A program made the translations under genes and the position numbers. Shown one piece after another: positions 9,591-21,012 of a DNA stretch of 64,000 nucleotides. The DNA lies in the NCBI RefSeq assembly GCF_038095975.1, contig NZ_CP146003.1, positions 558,001 through 622,000 of the forward strand. The letters are read 5' to 3'. Source of the DNA: Mesomycoplasma ovipneumoniae (GTDB taxonomy: Bacteria > Bacillota_I > Bacilli_A > Mycoplasmatales > Metamycoplasmataceae). A model generated the notes under the pieces. It was given only the letters and a program-made list of their open reading frames with translations. It had not been told where the DNA came from and did not search any database. The stretch's first letter is position 1, and each line of letters opens with the position of its first letter.

Positions 9591-12500
9591 ATGCAAAAAT
9601 TTGGAACCCATACCCGTGAAACCCAAAATTCAACTGGTACAAATCAAAATTTAAGCTACGAGCGTTTACTAGCAAATTTAATCACAATTGAACGTGCAGA
9701 TTCAGCACTTTTTACAAGAATCGACAACGAAAATTATATTGATTTATTTTCTGCCCTAAAAACTAGCGATCTTAGAAAATTAATCTCTTCGCCAATTTCT
9801 TCTGTGTCATTAACAACAAGTGAATTTGATGATTTTATTGAAAAAATAGAATCAATTAATGACAAAGATGAATTAATTGAATACTTAAAAAATTCAGACT
9901 ACAAACTAAACCCACTTGCCCAAAGAGCGCTTAATTCTGATTTTCAGTCAGCAAAAAAAGACATATTAAATAAAATATCATATAAAAAACAAACAAGTCT
10001 GGCAAAATGAAAACGTTTGATCAAAAAAGCTTATGATATTCTTAGAGATCGAAATGTTTGACCTTTGCACATTGGATTTTGTTATATTTCTTTGTCAATT
10101 GAAGATCGAAGTTTTTTTGGACCTTTATTTGTTAAAGAATGTGAAGTTACAATTGTAAATTCAGTGCCAAGACTTAATGCTGATGGACATATAAAACTAA
10201 ATAATAAACTTCTTGCATTTTTAAAGAAACTTGACATTGATTTTAATTTTGACTTTGATTTTTCAGAATTTTCAATTGAAGAAGTAATTGAAAATGTTAA
10301 AAAATTTTATAATGATAAGTTTGAAATTCCTAATATTGAAGGAAAAATTGCAAAAGATGTCTCAACTCCGGAAGATACAATACATTTTCACCCTGGAGTT
10401 GTTCTAGGATTTTTCAACATCGGTGGATCACATCAGCGTCAAATCATGGAAAAAATGATCAAAACTGGTGAAATTCACAACTTAATTGAAGTTGATATTA
10501 ATAAAACAACATACAGAAACAATGTTGAAAAATCAATTTTTTCACCTAAATTTACAGGATTTTTTAAAATTCAGCCAACTAACTTTACCCAAGATTGCGC
10601 CCATATTTCGGCAATTTTACAAAACACAATTATTTGAGGACCTCCTGGAACTGGAAAATCTCAGACAATTGCAAACATTATTTCAAATGTTATTGCCCTA
10701 AATCGAACCGCACTTGTTAGCTCGCAGAAAAAAATTGCCCTTGTTGTTTTAAGAAAAAGACTAAAAATGATGTCATTTTTCTGTCTTTTTGTTATTAATG
10801 AAAAATTGGAAAATTATAAAGATTTTTACAAGCCAATTGAAGAGTATATTGAAAATATTGAAAATTTCAATATGGAATCAAAGCTTAAAGAAATTAAAGT
10901 TTTTTCCGATGATGATCGCCAATATTTACAACTTTTAGAAAAAATTTTCCCTAAAATTGAAACTTTAACAAATACACTTGATGCCTATAAAACAATTGAA
11001 AAAGCTAACAATTTCTTTGCACTAAATATTGCTGAAACTCTTTTTAAACTAAATAAATCGATTAATATCAATCCAAAAAGATCACCACATTCAAAAACTA
11101 GTCTAAAATTACACATTATTGAGTCCAAACTCAAACGTAAATTAAAAATTTATGAAAAAGCAATGCATATGGCTTCTAATGAACTTCGCCAAGACATTGA
11201 CTTAATTCTTGAAAACCTAACTAATTATGATGATAATTTGGAAAACATTTATAACAAAATTTCAAAATTAGAAATTTCTAATTTTGAAAATCTCGAAAAT
11301 TTTCTCAAATTTGTAAAAAAACCAAAAGTTGAAGTTCTTGATGATAAGGCTTTATTTATTTACCATGCAAAAAAAGTCTTTGAAGTTTTAGCAAAATTAA
11401 ATAATGACCCTGAATTTCAACAGCTCTATACTCGCTTCAGACTTAGCGTTAAACAAAAAAAGAAAATGTCGCCTTACAAATTCTTACTAAAACATGCTGA
11501 AATTATTAAGATTTTGTTCCCAGTTATTATTACAACTCCTGACATTGAACTTGTAATGTTTGAAAAACGTTATTTTGATTATATTATTATTGATGAAGCT
11601 TCACAAATGTTTTTAGAAGAAGCGCTCCCACTTTTATTTTACGGAAAAATTAAAGTTCTTGTTGGTGACCACCAACAAATGCAACCAATTCGTTGGTTTG
11701 CTTCAAAAATGAATGATGAATCAGAAGATGATGCCTTTGCAAATATTGAATCAATTCTCGAATATGCCCATTCCAAAGGTGTTTTTAACATTATGTTAGA
11801 CAAAAATTACCGTTCACATCATGCTTCCTTAATGTCTTTTAACTCCCGTCATTTTTATGATTCAGAGCTTAAAATTGCCAATAATCATAATTTTGAAGGC
11901 AATGATGTAATTGAAGTTCATAATGTTAATGGTCAGTGAGACGGTCAGCAAAATATTGTTGAGGCAAAAGCAGTTGTTGATATTGCCCAAAAAAATATCA
12001 ACAAGTTTTCGACAATGATAATTTTGGCCTTTAATAAAAATCAGCAAAATGCAATTGAGAAAATAATTTTTGAATCCTATCCAGAAATTGAAAAATTAAT
12101 TTATACTGATAAAATTATTGTAAATAGTCTTGAAAATATTCAAGGAGATGAGGCTGATTTAGTAATTGTCTCAGTCGCCTACGATCAAAGTGCAAAATTT
12201 GGTTCAACTTATATAGCGCGAAAAGGTGGAAAAAACGCCCTAAATGTTGCTACCTCTCGTGCGCGTCAAAAAATGATAATTTGCAAGTCAATAAATGCTG
12301 ATGAAATTCAAAATACTTCTAACTCTGACGATCTAGAAATTTTTAAATCTTGAATTAATTTCTTGGATCTTGATGTTCAGTCACAAATAAATTATTCACG
12401 TAAAAATAAAGTACAACTTTCACTTTCAGAGTTAAAAAATGTTGCAAAATCAAGCTTTTTTGCTGATTTTCAGCAAGAATTTGCCGAAGAATTTTTAGGA

Positions 12501-12785
12501 CTTTTTCCAAGTTTAGAGCTAAAAACCAACTATGTTGTCGGAACCGAGCAAATTGATGTTGCTATTTTTGATCAAGGCAAATTTTTACTTGGAATTTATT
12601 TAGACTCACTAGAATATCGCAAACCTAAAGAGTATATTGAATATTTTGATGCAATCAAATTCATTCAACAAAAAAAATATCCAATTATCATTATTAATTT
12701 TGTTGAATGAAAACTCAATAGAAATAAAGTAACCGAAAAACTCAAAAAAGAAATTATCAATTTGAAGGAAGATGATCTTGTTTAA
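9591..12785 (+). CDS. Large superfamily 1 DNA/RNA helicase (DNA2/UPF1-like)
   Basis: 1064 residues. Walker A is GPPGTGKS (about residue 350) and Walker B DEASQ (about 668). QMQPIRW is the Q/DH-type motif III region, KNYRSH motif IV, and VNSLENIQGDEADLVIVS with ALNVATSRARQ motifs V-VI. An insertion of about 300 residues, charged and coiled-coil-like, lies between Walker A and B, as in UPF1-type helicases with AAA_11/AAA_12 domains. The last 130 residues resemble a restriction-endonuclease-like fold (IDVAIF, LGIYLD), but the expected catalytic Glu is Tyr. It is preceded by a 350-residue N-terminal region of unknown role. The 3' end overlaps rnhC by 14 bp. A DNA repair or RNA role is inferred. 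Confidence 0.85.
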
Positions 12786-13512
12786 ACCGGAATTATATCA
12801 GGTTGATGATTTAGTAATTGGCTGTGATGAGGTTGGCGTTGGCGAGTATTTTACAAATTTAACTGTTTGCTGCGCTGTTTTTCGCCAGTCAGAAATTGAA
12901 GGGCAACTTATTGAAGAAATTGTTGATTCAAAACTTTTAAATGAAAAAAAAATTAGTGAACTTTTTGAAATTTTGGACCAAAAAATTACTTATAAATTTA
13001 TCTCTTTAGAGATGAAAGACTATAATGATCTAATCCAAAAAGGACTAAACTCGCATGAAATCAAAGCTTTTTTATATTTTAAAGTGCTTAGAGAACTGAC
13101 TTTAATTTTTAAAGATGTTCCAATTGATAAAATTTTTATTGATGGTTTTGTCTCGGCACAAAAATTTAGTCAATATCTTGCTAAAATAAGTAAATTTTTC
13201 AACATTGAGCCATGAAATTTTGAAAAATATCCCTTAATTTTGGAAAAAAAAGCCGACACAAAAATTAAACAAGTTGGAGCTGCTTCAATAATTGCAAAAC
13301 ATGCCTTAAGTCAAAAATTCAACAAACGGCAAGAAAAATGAAAAGCAATTTTTCCGGCTGGTTCAAATCAAATTGAAAAAATTGTTAATTTTTGTCTCGG
13401 GCAAATTCAGAAATACGGGACAATTTTCCTTGAAGAAAATGTAAAATTACATTTTAGCATTACTGATAAAGTCTATACGAAACTAAAGGAAAAAAATGGA
13501 AAAAATAGCTAA
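12772..13512 (+). CDS. rnhC: Ribonuclease HIII/HII-family enzyme
   Basis: 246 residues. It removes RNA from RNA-DNA hybrids. The catalytic signature CDEVGVGEYF at residues 18-27 has the DE..G.G(D/E) form of RNase HIII. A second acidic site occurs in IFIDGF, and KQVGAASIIAKHALS is the conserved C-terminal motif. It lacks the long N-terminal domain of classical RNase HIII, so the HII/HIII boundary is not certain. Its start overlaps the helicase end by 14 bp and its end overlaps the next gene by 17 bp: a tight translationally coupled operon, consistent with joint genome maintenance. Confidence 0.85.
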
Positions 13513-13798
13513 ATTATTTCAAGAAAATTCAGAACAAATTATCTCAAATGTCGGCACAGCTGGCGGAGTAGGTCTTGGTGGTTGAATTGGCATAACTATT
13601 GGTGTTGGAATTATTTTATTTATTATTGGCGGCGTGATTGCCTTAATAGTCTCAAAAAAAATGTTTGAAAAACAAATTCGTGAAAATCCACCAATAACAG
13701 AAGGCATGATTCGCGCAATGTACATGCAAATGGGTCGAAAACCATCTGAGGCACAAATTAGAGCGGTTATGCGATCAGTAAAAAACGCTAAAAAGTAG
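13496..13798 (+). CDS. UPF0154/YneF-like small membrane protein
   Basis: 100 residues: a short soluble N-terminus, one glycine-rich membrane helix (GGVGLGGWIGITIGVGIILFIIGGVIALIV), then the conserved cytoplasmic tail MFEKQIRENPPITEGMIRAMYMQMGRKPSEAQI. This tail is the hallmark of the YneF/UPF0154 family in Firmicutes and mollicutes. One Trp is encoded by TGA. The ribosome site AAAGGA lies inside the end of rnhC. The family's function is not settled. Confidence 0.85.
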
Positions 13799-13804
13799 GA
13801 AATA

Positions 13805-15316
13805 ATGAAAAAAAGAGTTATTTTAATTATTATTGACGGCCTTGGATTGCGTCCAGAAAGTCAAGGAAACGGTTTTGCACTTGCAAAAACACCGGTTTTT
13901 GACCACCTTTTTGACAATTATCCAAATAGTTTGATCGCCGCATCGGGTCAAGAAGTTGGACTACCTGAAGGACAAATGGGAAATTCAGAAGTTGGCCATT
14001 TAAATATCGGGGCTGGATTTATTGTCTATACAGGAATTTCAATTATAAATAATGCTTTAAAAACCGGTGAGTTTTTCAAAAATGAAAAATTTATTAAGGT
14101 TTTTGAGCATAGTATCAAAACTGATACGCCAGTGCAAATTATGGGACTTTTTTCTCCAGGAGGCGTTCACTCACATCAAGATCACCTTTTTGCCCTAATT
14201 GATTTTGCGGCCGAATTTGGTGTCAAAAAACTTAATTTGCACCTTTTTGGTGATGGAAGAGATGTTGCACCTGAATCAATTAAGCCAAATCTTAATTTAT
14301 TAATAAAGAAATTAAAAAATTTTGAAAATTACAAAATTGCTTCAATTTCTGGTCGTTTTTATTCAATGGATCGTGATAAAATGTTTGACCGTGTTGAATT
14401 AGGATACAATTCTATTCGCGGAAAAGCCGAAAATACCTTCACAAATCCAATTGATTATGTTGATTCTCAATATGAAAAAGGAATTAGCGACGAATTTTTA
14501 CAACCGGCAATAAATTTGCAGGTTAATAAAAATGATTTTCTTAACGACAATCATGGTGTTATTTTTTTCAATTTTCGACCTGATCGCGCAAGACAACTTT
14601 CACATTTAATTTTGCAAACAGATTTATATACTTTTAAACCAAAATATCCTGTAAAAATCGACACTTTTGTGTCAATGATGAAATATGAAGGGATAAATTG
14701 CGATATTGCTTTTGAGGAAATGAAAGTCAAAAATCCACTTGGAAAAGTAGCAGATGAGGCAGGATTAAAACAACTTCGACTCGCTGAAACGCAAAAATAT
14801 GCCCATGTAACTTTCTTTGTTGACGGTGGCGTAGAACTTGAATTAAAAAATTCTGACCGAATTCTTGTCGATTCATTAAAAGTTGAGTCTTATGCTGATT
14901 ATCCGCAAATGTCGGCTGTCGAAATTACTGATAAATTAATTCAAGTTGGGCAAAATTATGACCTTATTATCGTCAACTTTGCAAATCCAGATATGGTCGG
15001 ACATACAGGAAACTTAAAAGCAACTATAAAAGCGGTTGAAATTTTAGATTCACAAATTGGTCGAATTCACAGCTGAGCAAAAGAAAATAATTTTCATTTT
15101 TTCATTACAGCCGACCATGGTAATGCCGAACTTACTGAGGATGAAAATAATAAACCCTCAACAAAACATACCGTATTTCCCGTTATGTTAATTTCAAGTG
15201 ATAAAAGTTTGAAATTAAAAAACGGAAGATTGGCAAATATTGCCCCAACAGTTCTTGATTATTTAAATATCAAAAAACATCCTGACATGGATCATGAATC
15301 CTTAATAATTAAGTAA
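13805..15316 (+). CDS. gpmI: 2,3-bisphosphoglycerate-independent phosphoglycerate mutase
   Basis: 503 residues, normal for the family. It interconverts 3- and 2-phosphoglycerate in glycolysis. Alkaline-phosphatase-superfamily metal sites are visible: IIIDGLGLR (residues 8-16), the phosphoserine loop QMGNSEVGHLNIGAG, HSHQDHL, DGRDVAP, NFANPDMVGHTGN and ITADHGNAE near the C-terminus. A TGA-encoded Trp occurs near residue 424. It starts 6 bp after the YneF-like gene and closes the plus-strand run with a strong hairpin terminator. Confidence 0.95.
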
Positions 15317-15348
15317 AACTAAACTTTACAGACTAATTTTTCTTCTTT

Positions 15349-15387
15349 AAAACCAAAATCATTTTCCTTTTGATTTTGGTTTTTTTT
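15349..15387 (+). terminator. Rho-independent terminator after gpmI
   Basis: AAACCAAAATC at 15350 pairs with GATTTTGGTTT at 15372, followed by a T-run to 15387. Confidence 0.85.
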
Positions 15388-15388
15388 A

Positions 15389-15895
15389 AAAGTTAATTAC
15401 CTATTTTAAAACACTGGCAAAAATCAATTTATAGATAAAATAACAAAAACCATAAAAAAATACAACTACTATTTAAACTCAATGCAAATAGAAAACTCGT
15501 TTTTATTTGTAGCGAGCCTAAAAAAACATATGAAGTTTTGAAAGAACAATAACCAAAAGTCCTAAATTTATAGATTTCTAAACGGTTAAATTTAAGGCAT
15601 TCCATCATATTTAAAAATATAATGGATAATTCGCATTTTGTGATTTTTTTATGACAAAAACATAACTAATTCCCCCTTAATTCTAAAATTCAAATTTATT
15701 AATTATTCTTAAGTGAGAATTATTATAACATAACTTTATTCTTGACCAAACATTTTTTTTTTTTTTTTGCAAAAGCTTGATTTTGAAATTATAAAAATTA
15801 AAATTTTAGGTCAAAAAACCCGGATTTAGCGGTATTTTGCATATTTGTATTTACTAAAAAGTGAATTTTTGCCATCAAATTGTCAAACTCAGGTG
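15389..15895 (-). repeat. Dispersed element copy B (full length)
   Basis: This is the cleanest complete copy, about 507 bp, transcribed on the minus strand. It has T16 on the plus strand (15753-15768), -35 TTGGTC (15744-15749 complement), a 16 bp spacer, TATAAT (15722-15727 complement), the Shine-Dalgarno AAGGGGG, and a five-codon frame MFLS-stop (15649-15663). Three hairpins follow. Its transcript would run into the gpmI terminator from the far side. The third stem carries two mismatches here, so this copy may be weakening. Confidence 0.85.
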
Positions 15896-15980
15896 ATTTT
15901 TTTTAAAAAATTAAAATTTATAATTTTTTGTAAATTTTTAATATTTTTGTCAGATTCCTAGAAAATATTAAGAAAAATGG

Positions 15981-15986
15981 TATAAT
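15981..15986 (+). promoter_or_regulatory. Extended -10 promoter of the 16025 lipoprotein
   Basis: TGG-TATAAT is an extended -10 box. The leader then has a ribosome site AGAGGTG 5 bp before ATG 16025. No good -35 is seen. Confidence 0.6.
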
Positions 15987-16024
15987 TTGTAATATTAAAA
16001 TATTAAACAAAATAAGAGGTGTAA

Positions 16025-16759
16025 ATGGCGCGCAAGCTAACAAAATTAAGAAATTTATTTATCCTTTCGACCCCTATTGTTTTTTTAGTAGCAACAAGTT
16101 GTGGCGTTAGCCAAACAAACGAGGGGGAAAAAGAAGGTCAAAAACTCCAACAGATGAGCGCAAAAATCGCTGACAAATTAGGGTCAAGTCTAAGCTTTGA
16201 CGTAAATGGTAATCATGTTTTTACTATTAAAAATGACAAATTCAAAGGTGCAACAGAAGTAGTGGCCCATTTTGAAGGCAAAAGCGATGATCCAGCTATT
16301 ACTCTGCCAATGACTGCCGAAGTTAATGCAAGTATAAATAATTCAACTGCAATTTTTAACACAGCCGGAAAATTCCTATACGACTATAAGTGATCGCTCA
16401 AAAAAATTAAAGTTGTTAAAAATGGTAGCTCTGAAGAAATTTCGCAAGATCAATTCCCTGATGATTTAAAAGGTGACCTTTGGTTTGAGAAAAAAATTGC
16501 GATAGTTAAACAAGATGCTGCGCTTTGAATTGATCCTCAAATCCAACTTTTAAAAAATTGAATAAACACTAATGCAAATGTTGAGTTAAAAGCTGAATTT
16601 ATCAAAAATAACGAGAGAAAAGTTGTAGATACCAATTTCAATAGTTCATTAAATAAATTTCGAGCTGACTTACAAGAAGGTTATAAATTTAATAGAATTC
16701 TAATTCAATCTAAAAATAACTCCTTTGCAACAATTAGTTTACCTTATAAACCTTTTTAA
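16025..16759 (+). CDS. Surface lipoprotein, unrecognised
   Basis: 244 residues. The signal peptide has a basic start (ARKLTKLRN) and the hydrophobic core LFILSTPIVFLVATSC, with a lipobox ending at Cys26; the mature part starts GVSQTNEGEKEGQ. The remainder looks like a beta-rich domain of unknown family (FDVNGNHVFTIKNDKFKGA). Three Trp codons are TGA. It has its own promoter and terminator, so it is monocistronic. Attachment to the outer membrane face is inferred from the lipobox. Confidence 0.8.
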
Positions 16760-16778
16760 TATAATTTCTAAAATAATA

Positions 16779-16814
16779 AAAAAAGCAATTTCATTCGAGA
16801 AATTGCTTTTTTTA
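16779..16814. terminator. Bidirectional terminator between lipoprotein and trxA
   Basis: AAAAAAAGCAATTT and AAATTGCTTTTTTT pair around a short loop, with A-run and T-run on both sides. It serves the plus-strand lipoprotein and, on the minus strand, the thioredoxin gene ending at 16856. Confidence 0.8.
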
Positions 16815-16855
16815 TCTTTAAGTTATGAAGATTAAATTAAGTATTAAATTAAGTA

Positions 16856-17185
16856 TTAAATTAATTCAAAGTGTTTTAATTGTGATTCTAATACATCAGC
16901 AGGAACATAACCTTCAAGACGATGTACAAGTTTGTGATCTTTATAAAATAATGTTGTTGGAGTTCCATGGATTTGGTTATCACGCGCAAATAAAATATTT
17001 TCACGCACATTAACTCTAATGATAACTAGACCATTTACTCCATATTTATCGTTCATTTGATCTATTGAAGGTTCATAAAGAACACAGGCTCCGCATCCAG
17101 GTTGGTGAAATACGAGAATTGCAGCTTTGCTTGTTAAAATTTTTTGATTAATGTCATCGGTTGAGTGAATATCAAAGATTGGCAT
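16856..17185 (-). CDS. trxA: Thioredoxin
   Basis: 109 residues. The redox site is Cys-Gly-Ala-Cys in HQPGCGACVLY, a variant of the usual CGPC. The conserved cis-proline loop is IHGTPTTLFY. The fold order and length match thioredoxin; the CGAC dipeptide should change the redox potential. An excellent ribosome site AAAGGAGG precedes ATG 17185. It lies downstream of proS with a 67 bp gap. Confidence 0.9.
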   Translation of the reverse strand: MPIFDIHSTDDINQKILTSKAAILVFHQPGCGACVLYEPSIDQMNDKYGVNGLVIIRVNVRENILFARDNQIHGTPTTLFYKDHKLVHRLEGYVPADVLESQLKHFELI

Positions 17186-17252
17186 AATACCTCCTTTTTT
17201 TATATAAATGATACCACATTATTGCTTTTTTACAATATATAAATAGAAAAAA

Positions 17253-18692
17253 TTAATAAGATTTTGCAAATAAGACAAATTTAGTAGTTTTTTTACCGCT
17301 AAATATTGAATTAGCGCTTTGTGGTATATTAAATATTGAATTTTTTGGCAAAATACAACGAGCTGTTGCGGTAGTTTCGTCTTGTATTTGTTTCTCTTTT
17401 GCTGAGCTTTCACCAAAAGGAGCAATAACAAATTTGCCTTTTTGTATTTCAGTTTGAAGTTCTTGATACGAAGTTACAAAAACTGTGTTTTCAATTATGC
17501 GAGTTTTAGCTTTTTCAAACAAGTTTTTTTGAATTTCATCAAGAATTTTAGGGCATTTGTCTTTTAATTCATCAAGGCTAAAATAAATTTTTTGGCGGTT
17601 ATCACGGCGAACAAGACAAATTTGATTTTTCTTTACATCATTTGGCCCAATTTCAATTCGAATTGGTGAACCAGAAACTTCAGACTTATTTATTTTAAAG
17701 CCAATTTGCTCATCTGATTCATCTATTTGATAGCTAATTTTTCTTTGTTTAAGAATTCTAGCTACTTTTTTTGAAAAATCTTTAACTTCTGGATGTTTTT
17801 TTGCAAAAAACTCAAGAATGTCTACCTTATATGGGGCAATTTTTGGAGGCAAAACTAAACCACTATCATCACTGTGAACCATCACAAGAGCGCCAATTAG
17901 ACGGGTGGAAATCCCTCAAGATGTTTGATATGGCGTCTCAAATTCGTTTTTGTTATTTTTAAATTGAATTCCAAAATTTTTAGCAAAATTTTGGCCTAAA
18001 AAATGCGATGTTGCTGTTTGAAGCGCGCGGAAATTTTGCATCATTGATTCAATAGTGTAAGTTGTAACAGCGCCGGCAAACTTTTCTCGATTAGTTTTTT
18101 TACCAAATATTGTTGGTATAGCAAGATAATTTTCTAAAAAGAATTTATAATATTTAGCTATTTTTTTAGTAAAATTTTGAGCCTCTAATTTATCTGAGTG
18201 AATTGTGTGACCTTCTTGCCAAAGAAATTCAGTATTTCTTAAAAATGGATTAGTAGTTTTTTCTCATCTCAAAACTTGAGTTCACTGATTTAATTTTAAC
18301 GGTAAAATGTTATTTGCAGCAATTTCATTTTTAAAATAATCAGCAAAAAGGAGCTCACTAGTTGGTCTTATATAAATATTTTCGGCTAATTTTTTTTGGC
18401 CTACATGAGTTATTGTTAATAATTCTGGCGCAAAACCTTTAATATGTTGTTTTTCTTTTTCTATAAAACTTTCAGGTATAAGAAGCGGAAAATAAACATT
18501 TTTTACACCTTGGGAAGCAAAAAATGCATCAACTATTTTAGTTATATTAGTTCAAATTGAATATCCAAAAGGTTTAAAGTAAAGGGTTCCTTTGATTGGT
18601 CCGTAACTCATTAAATTCGCCTGAGTTATAACGTCAACATATCATTTTGCAAAATCTTCACTACTTGGCGTTATCTTTTCAGGTCGTTTCAT
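17253..18692 (-). CDS. proS: Prolyl-tRNA synthetase, archaeal/eukaryotic type
   Basis: 479 residues. Class II motifs are [10 protein letters not shown] (motif 1 region), [15 protein letters not shown] (motif 2) and [16 protein letters not shown] (motif 3 region). The anticodon-binding domain follows. The C-terminal zinc-like extension retains [21 protein letters not shown], which is typical of archaeal/eukaryotic-type ProRS, and the bacterial insertion domain is absent. Several Trp codons are TGA (for example FAKWYVDV). No strong ribosome site precedes ATG 18692. It lies directly downstream of tRNA-Gln, probably in the same transcript. Confidence 0.93.
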
Positions 18693-18725
18693 AAAATAAA
18701 TAAAAAAAAATGGTGAATTAACATT

Positions 18726-18800
18726 TGGCTGCCCCAGTTAGATTCGAACTAACGAATGACGGTACCAAAAACCGTTGCCTTACCGCTTGGCTATGGGGCA
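18726..18800 (-). tRNA. tRNA-Gln (UUG)
   Basis: A 75 nt cloverleaf: acceptor TGCCCCA/TGGGGCA, anticodon TTG in CGGTTTTTGGTACCG, T-loop GTTCGAATC, discriminator G, and encoded CCA. Confidence 0.95.
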
Positions 18801-18803
18801 AAA

Positions 18804-18887
18804 TGGTGGGGGGTGAGGGATTCGAACCCCCGAATCCGAAGAAAGTGGGTTACAGCCACCCGCATTTGGCCGCTCTGCAAACCCCCC
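18804..18887 (-). tRNA. tRNA-Tyr (GUA)
   Basis: An 84 nt tRNA with a long variable arm: acceptor GGGGGGT/ACCCCCC, anticodon GTA in GGCTGTAACCC, T-loop GTTCGAATC and encoded CCA. It is 3 nt upstream of tRNA-Gln and heads the tRNA-Tyr, tRNA-Gln, proS unit. Confidence 0.95.
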
Positions 18888-18906
18888 GATCCGTTGCAGC
18901 TTTTTA

Positions 18907-18912
18907 ATTATA
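18907..18912 (-). promoter_or_regulatory. -10 box of the tRNA-Tyr/tRNA-Gln/proS unit
   Basis: TATAAT on the minus strand, about 20 bp before the tRNA-Tyr 5' end; the upstream -35 is weak (TTATCA-like). The region just beyond is a T-rich tract up to the stop of the next gene. Confidence 0.6.
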
Positions 18913-18964
18913 ACATATTTTTTTTGATTTGATAATTTTTTTTTATTTTTTTTTTTTTTTCGGA

Positions 18965-20347
18965 CTAGCGATATTTAGCCACGTCCTCAGTTACTATTTG
19001 GAGGACATCATTTACTAGTTTTTCTTGTTCTTCAATTGGAAGATTTGGGTCTAATTTAATTTGCTTATAAGCAAAAATAAAAGAAGGATGTAAAAAGTTA
19101 CCTAATGGACGTCCTATTTTGTAGAGTTCAATCCATCTATCTTTCAATTTTTTAGCAAGCTTTTCATCATCATGTCTTATTTTATATTCATTTGCTAATT
19201 TTTGATAAGATAAAATTTTAAAAATAGCAAAGGTAAATCAAAAATTCTTAACAAATTCAGATCAATTAATAACTATAAAAAATCCAAGGCCAAAAAAATA
19301 ACTTAGTGCTGGAAACCAAAAAATATAATATAAAATTTGACTATAAGGATTTAATTGGGCTAAATTTTGACTAATTATTTCAGAATTAACATTTAAAACT
19401 ATCAGTTTATGACTAAAAATCGGGCTAAGTAAAAATATTAATCTTACAATATAATTTAATAGTAAAAAACTTGAATCGGCAATATAATAAAAAAGTAATT
19501 TCCTTGGCTTGTTGCGGTTTTTTAAGTTATTAAAATAAATTAAAGTTTGAATAATTACTAAAAATAACACAAATGAGCCAACAAATGCTAGATACTGTCA
19601 GAATTGAAAATTATTAATTCCGGCAAAAAATAATCAAAAAATAAGCATTAACATCGAAACTAACAAGGTTGAAATTGAATAATAAATTGACTTTGCAGTA
19701 AAAGAGATATTATTTCAAAGTTTTTCAACAGGATTTATTTTATTTTTGGTTCTTTTTTCGTGTTTTTGAAAAATATCTGAATTAAGTTGGTAAAAACTTG
19801 AAGTTCAAGCTGAGTGCTTTTCGCGATATTGCATTTTTTTATTTAAATCACTAATTTCAGCCACAGCTCTTGAGTCAGACAGAAAGTAAAAAAACTGATT
19901 TTCATCATCATGCAAAAGTCAAGAAAAATTAATTTGGTTAGATTTTTTTGGTTTTGTAACTTTTTGCAGGAAATTTTTTGACTCTTTTGTTTGTTCTTGA
20001 GTTGTTTGTGAATTTTGCTGTGATTTTAGATAATTAGGCTGATAAGTAACGTATTTTTCTGATTGATGGTCATATTGAGGGCTATTTTGGGCCTGAATTT
20101 CGATGTCTTTTTGATCTACAAATGTTTGACTGTCATCTCCTTGAAATGGATTGGCGGTGTTATTTTTTAAATCTTGACTGTGATTTGGTTTTTGAAAATT
20201 ACTATAGTGTTGATATTTGCGATCACGGGAAGCAAAATGCGAATTATGAGATTTGTTAGCGCCATAATTTTTTGAATTATAAAAATTAGACTGATTTTGG
20301 TCGTTTATTTTTTGATTATTTTTTTCTTGGTCATGATTTTGATTCAT
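18965..20347 (-). CDS. Membrane protein with N/Q/K-rich N-terminus, unrecognised
   Basis: 460 residues. Residues 1-140 are low-complexity and hydrophilic (rich in N, Q, K, S, H), probably disordered. A globular stretch (NFSWLLHDDENQFFYFLSD) and then about four membrane helices follow between residues 225 and 375 (ISTLLVSMLMLIFWLFFAG, LAFVGSFVLFLVIIQTLIYF, FLLLNYIVRLIFLLSPIF, ILYYIFWFPALSYFFGLGFF). The last 80 residues are cytoplasmic-like and charged. It is monocistronic and its start has an upstream CTCCTGA-type ribosome site (AGGAG on the minus strand). I recognise no family. Confidence 0.7.
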
Positions 20348-21012
20348 TAAATTCTCCTGAGTAACTATTTAACCTATTTATTTTACAAATTTAATTTAAA
20401 TCTAAAAAAGTTAATTTAATATTAGCACCTTTTTCAATTTCTTCATTAAATTTTACCAATTTATAACTAATATTAATTATTTTTTTCTTTTTAATTAAAT
20501 AAGGTAAAAAAACGCATGTTTTTAATTATTCGGCATTTTTATTCTTATAAGAACTTATATTAATAAATTTAAAAATTTTACAATACAAAATTCAGACATC
20601 AAAAACACACTAATTATATAATATATAACAAGCAAAACAGTTAAGCTAAATTTTGCTTGTTTTGAGTCAATAAAATTGCATTTTTTGACAAATCTATAAT
20701 TTAATTCAAATTTTTAAAAATAAATCATTATTTTAAAATTTTTTTCAAAATACTGGTTTATTTTAGAAATTAATTTTAATAACTGAAATAATTTTTAATA
20801 TTTCCATAAAAATACCTTTTTTAGCCCAAAAAAATGAGCTTTTGATCATAAAAGTTGTATATTTTTTAAATTTTTTGTTGATTTTAATAAAAATCACTCC
20901 CACTTCACTCCACTAATAAAATGCAAAAAATTTAAAAAATACCGCCTAAAATCAGTCATTTTTTTTCAAGTAAAAAATGATAAATAAAAAAAATTAATTT
21001 TTTTTTGTTTGA
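20348..21012. other. Long A+T-rich gene-free region upstream of mraZ
   Basis: About 660 bp without a credible gene on either strand. It holds a hairpin CAAGCAAAA (20629) / TTTTGCTTG (20651) followed by TTTTGAG, perhaps a terminator remnant. The promoter of the 20347 gene must lie near its left end. I see no tRNA, no repeat shared with the rest of the window and no conserved structured RNA. Confidence 0.5.

Noticed and set aside
20629-20660. Hairpin CAAGCAAAA/TTTTGCTTG as a terminator or riboswitch
   Set aside because: There is no clear T-run and no gene ending nearby; the evidence is too thin to call.
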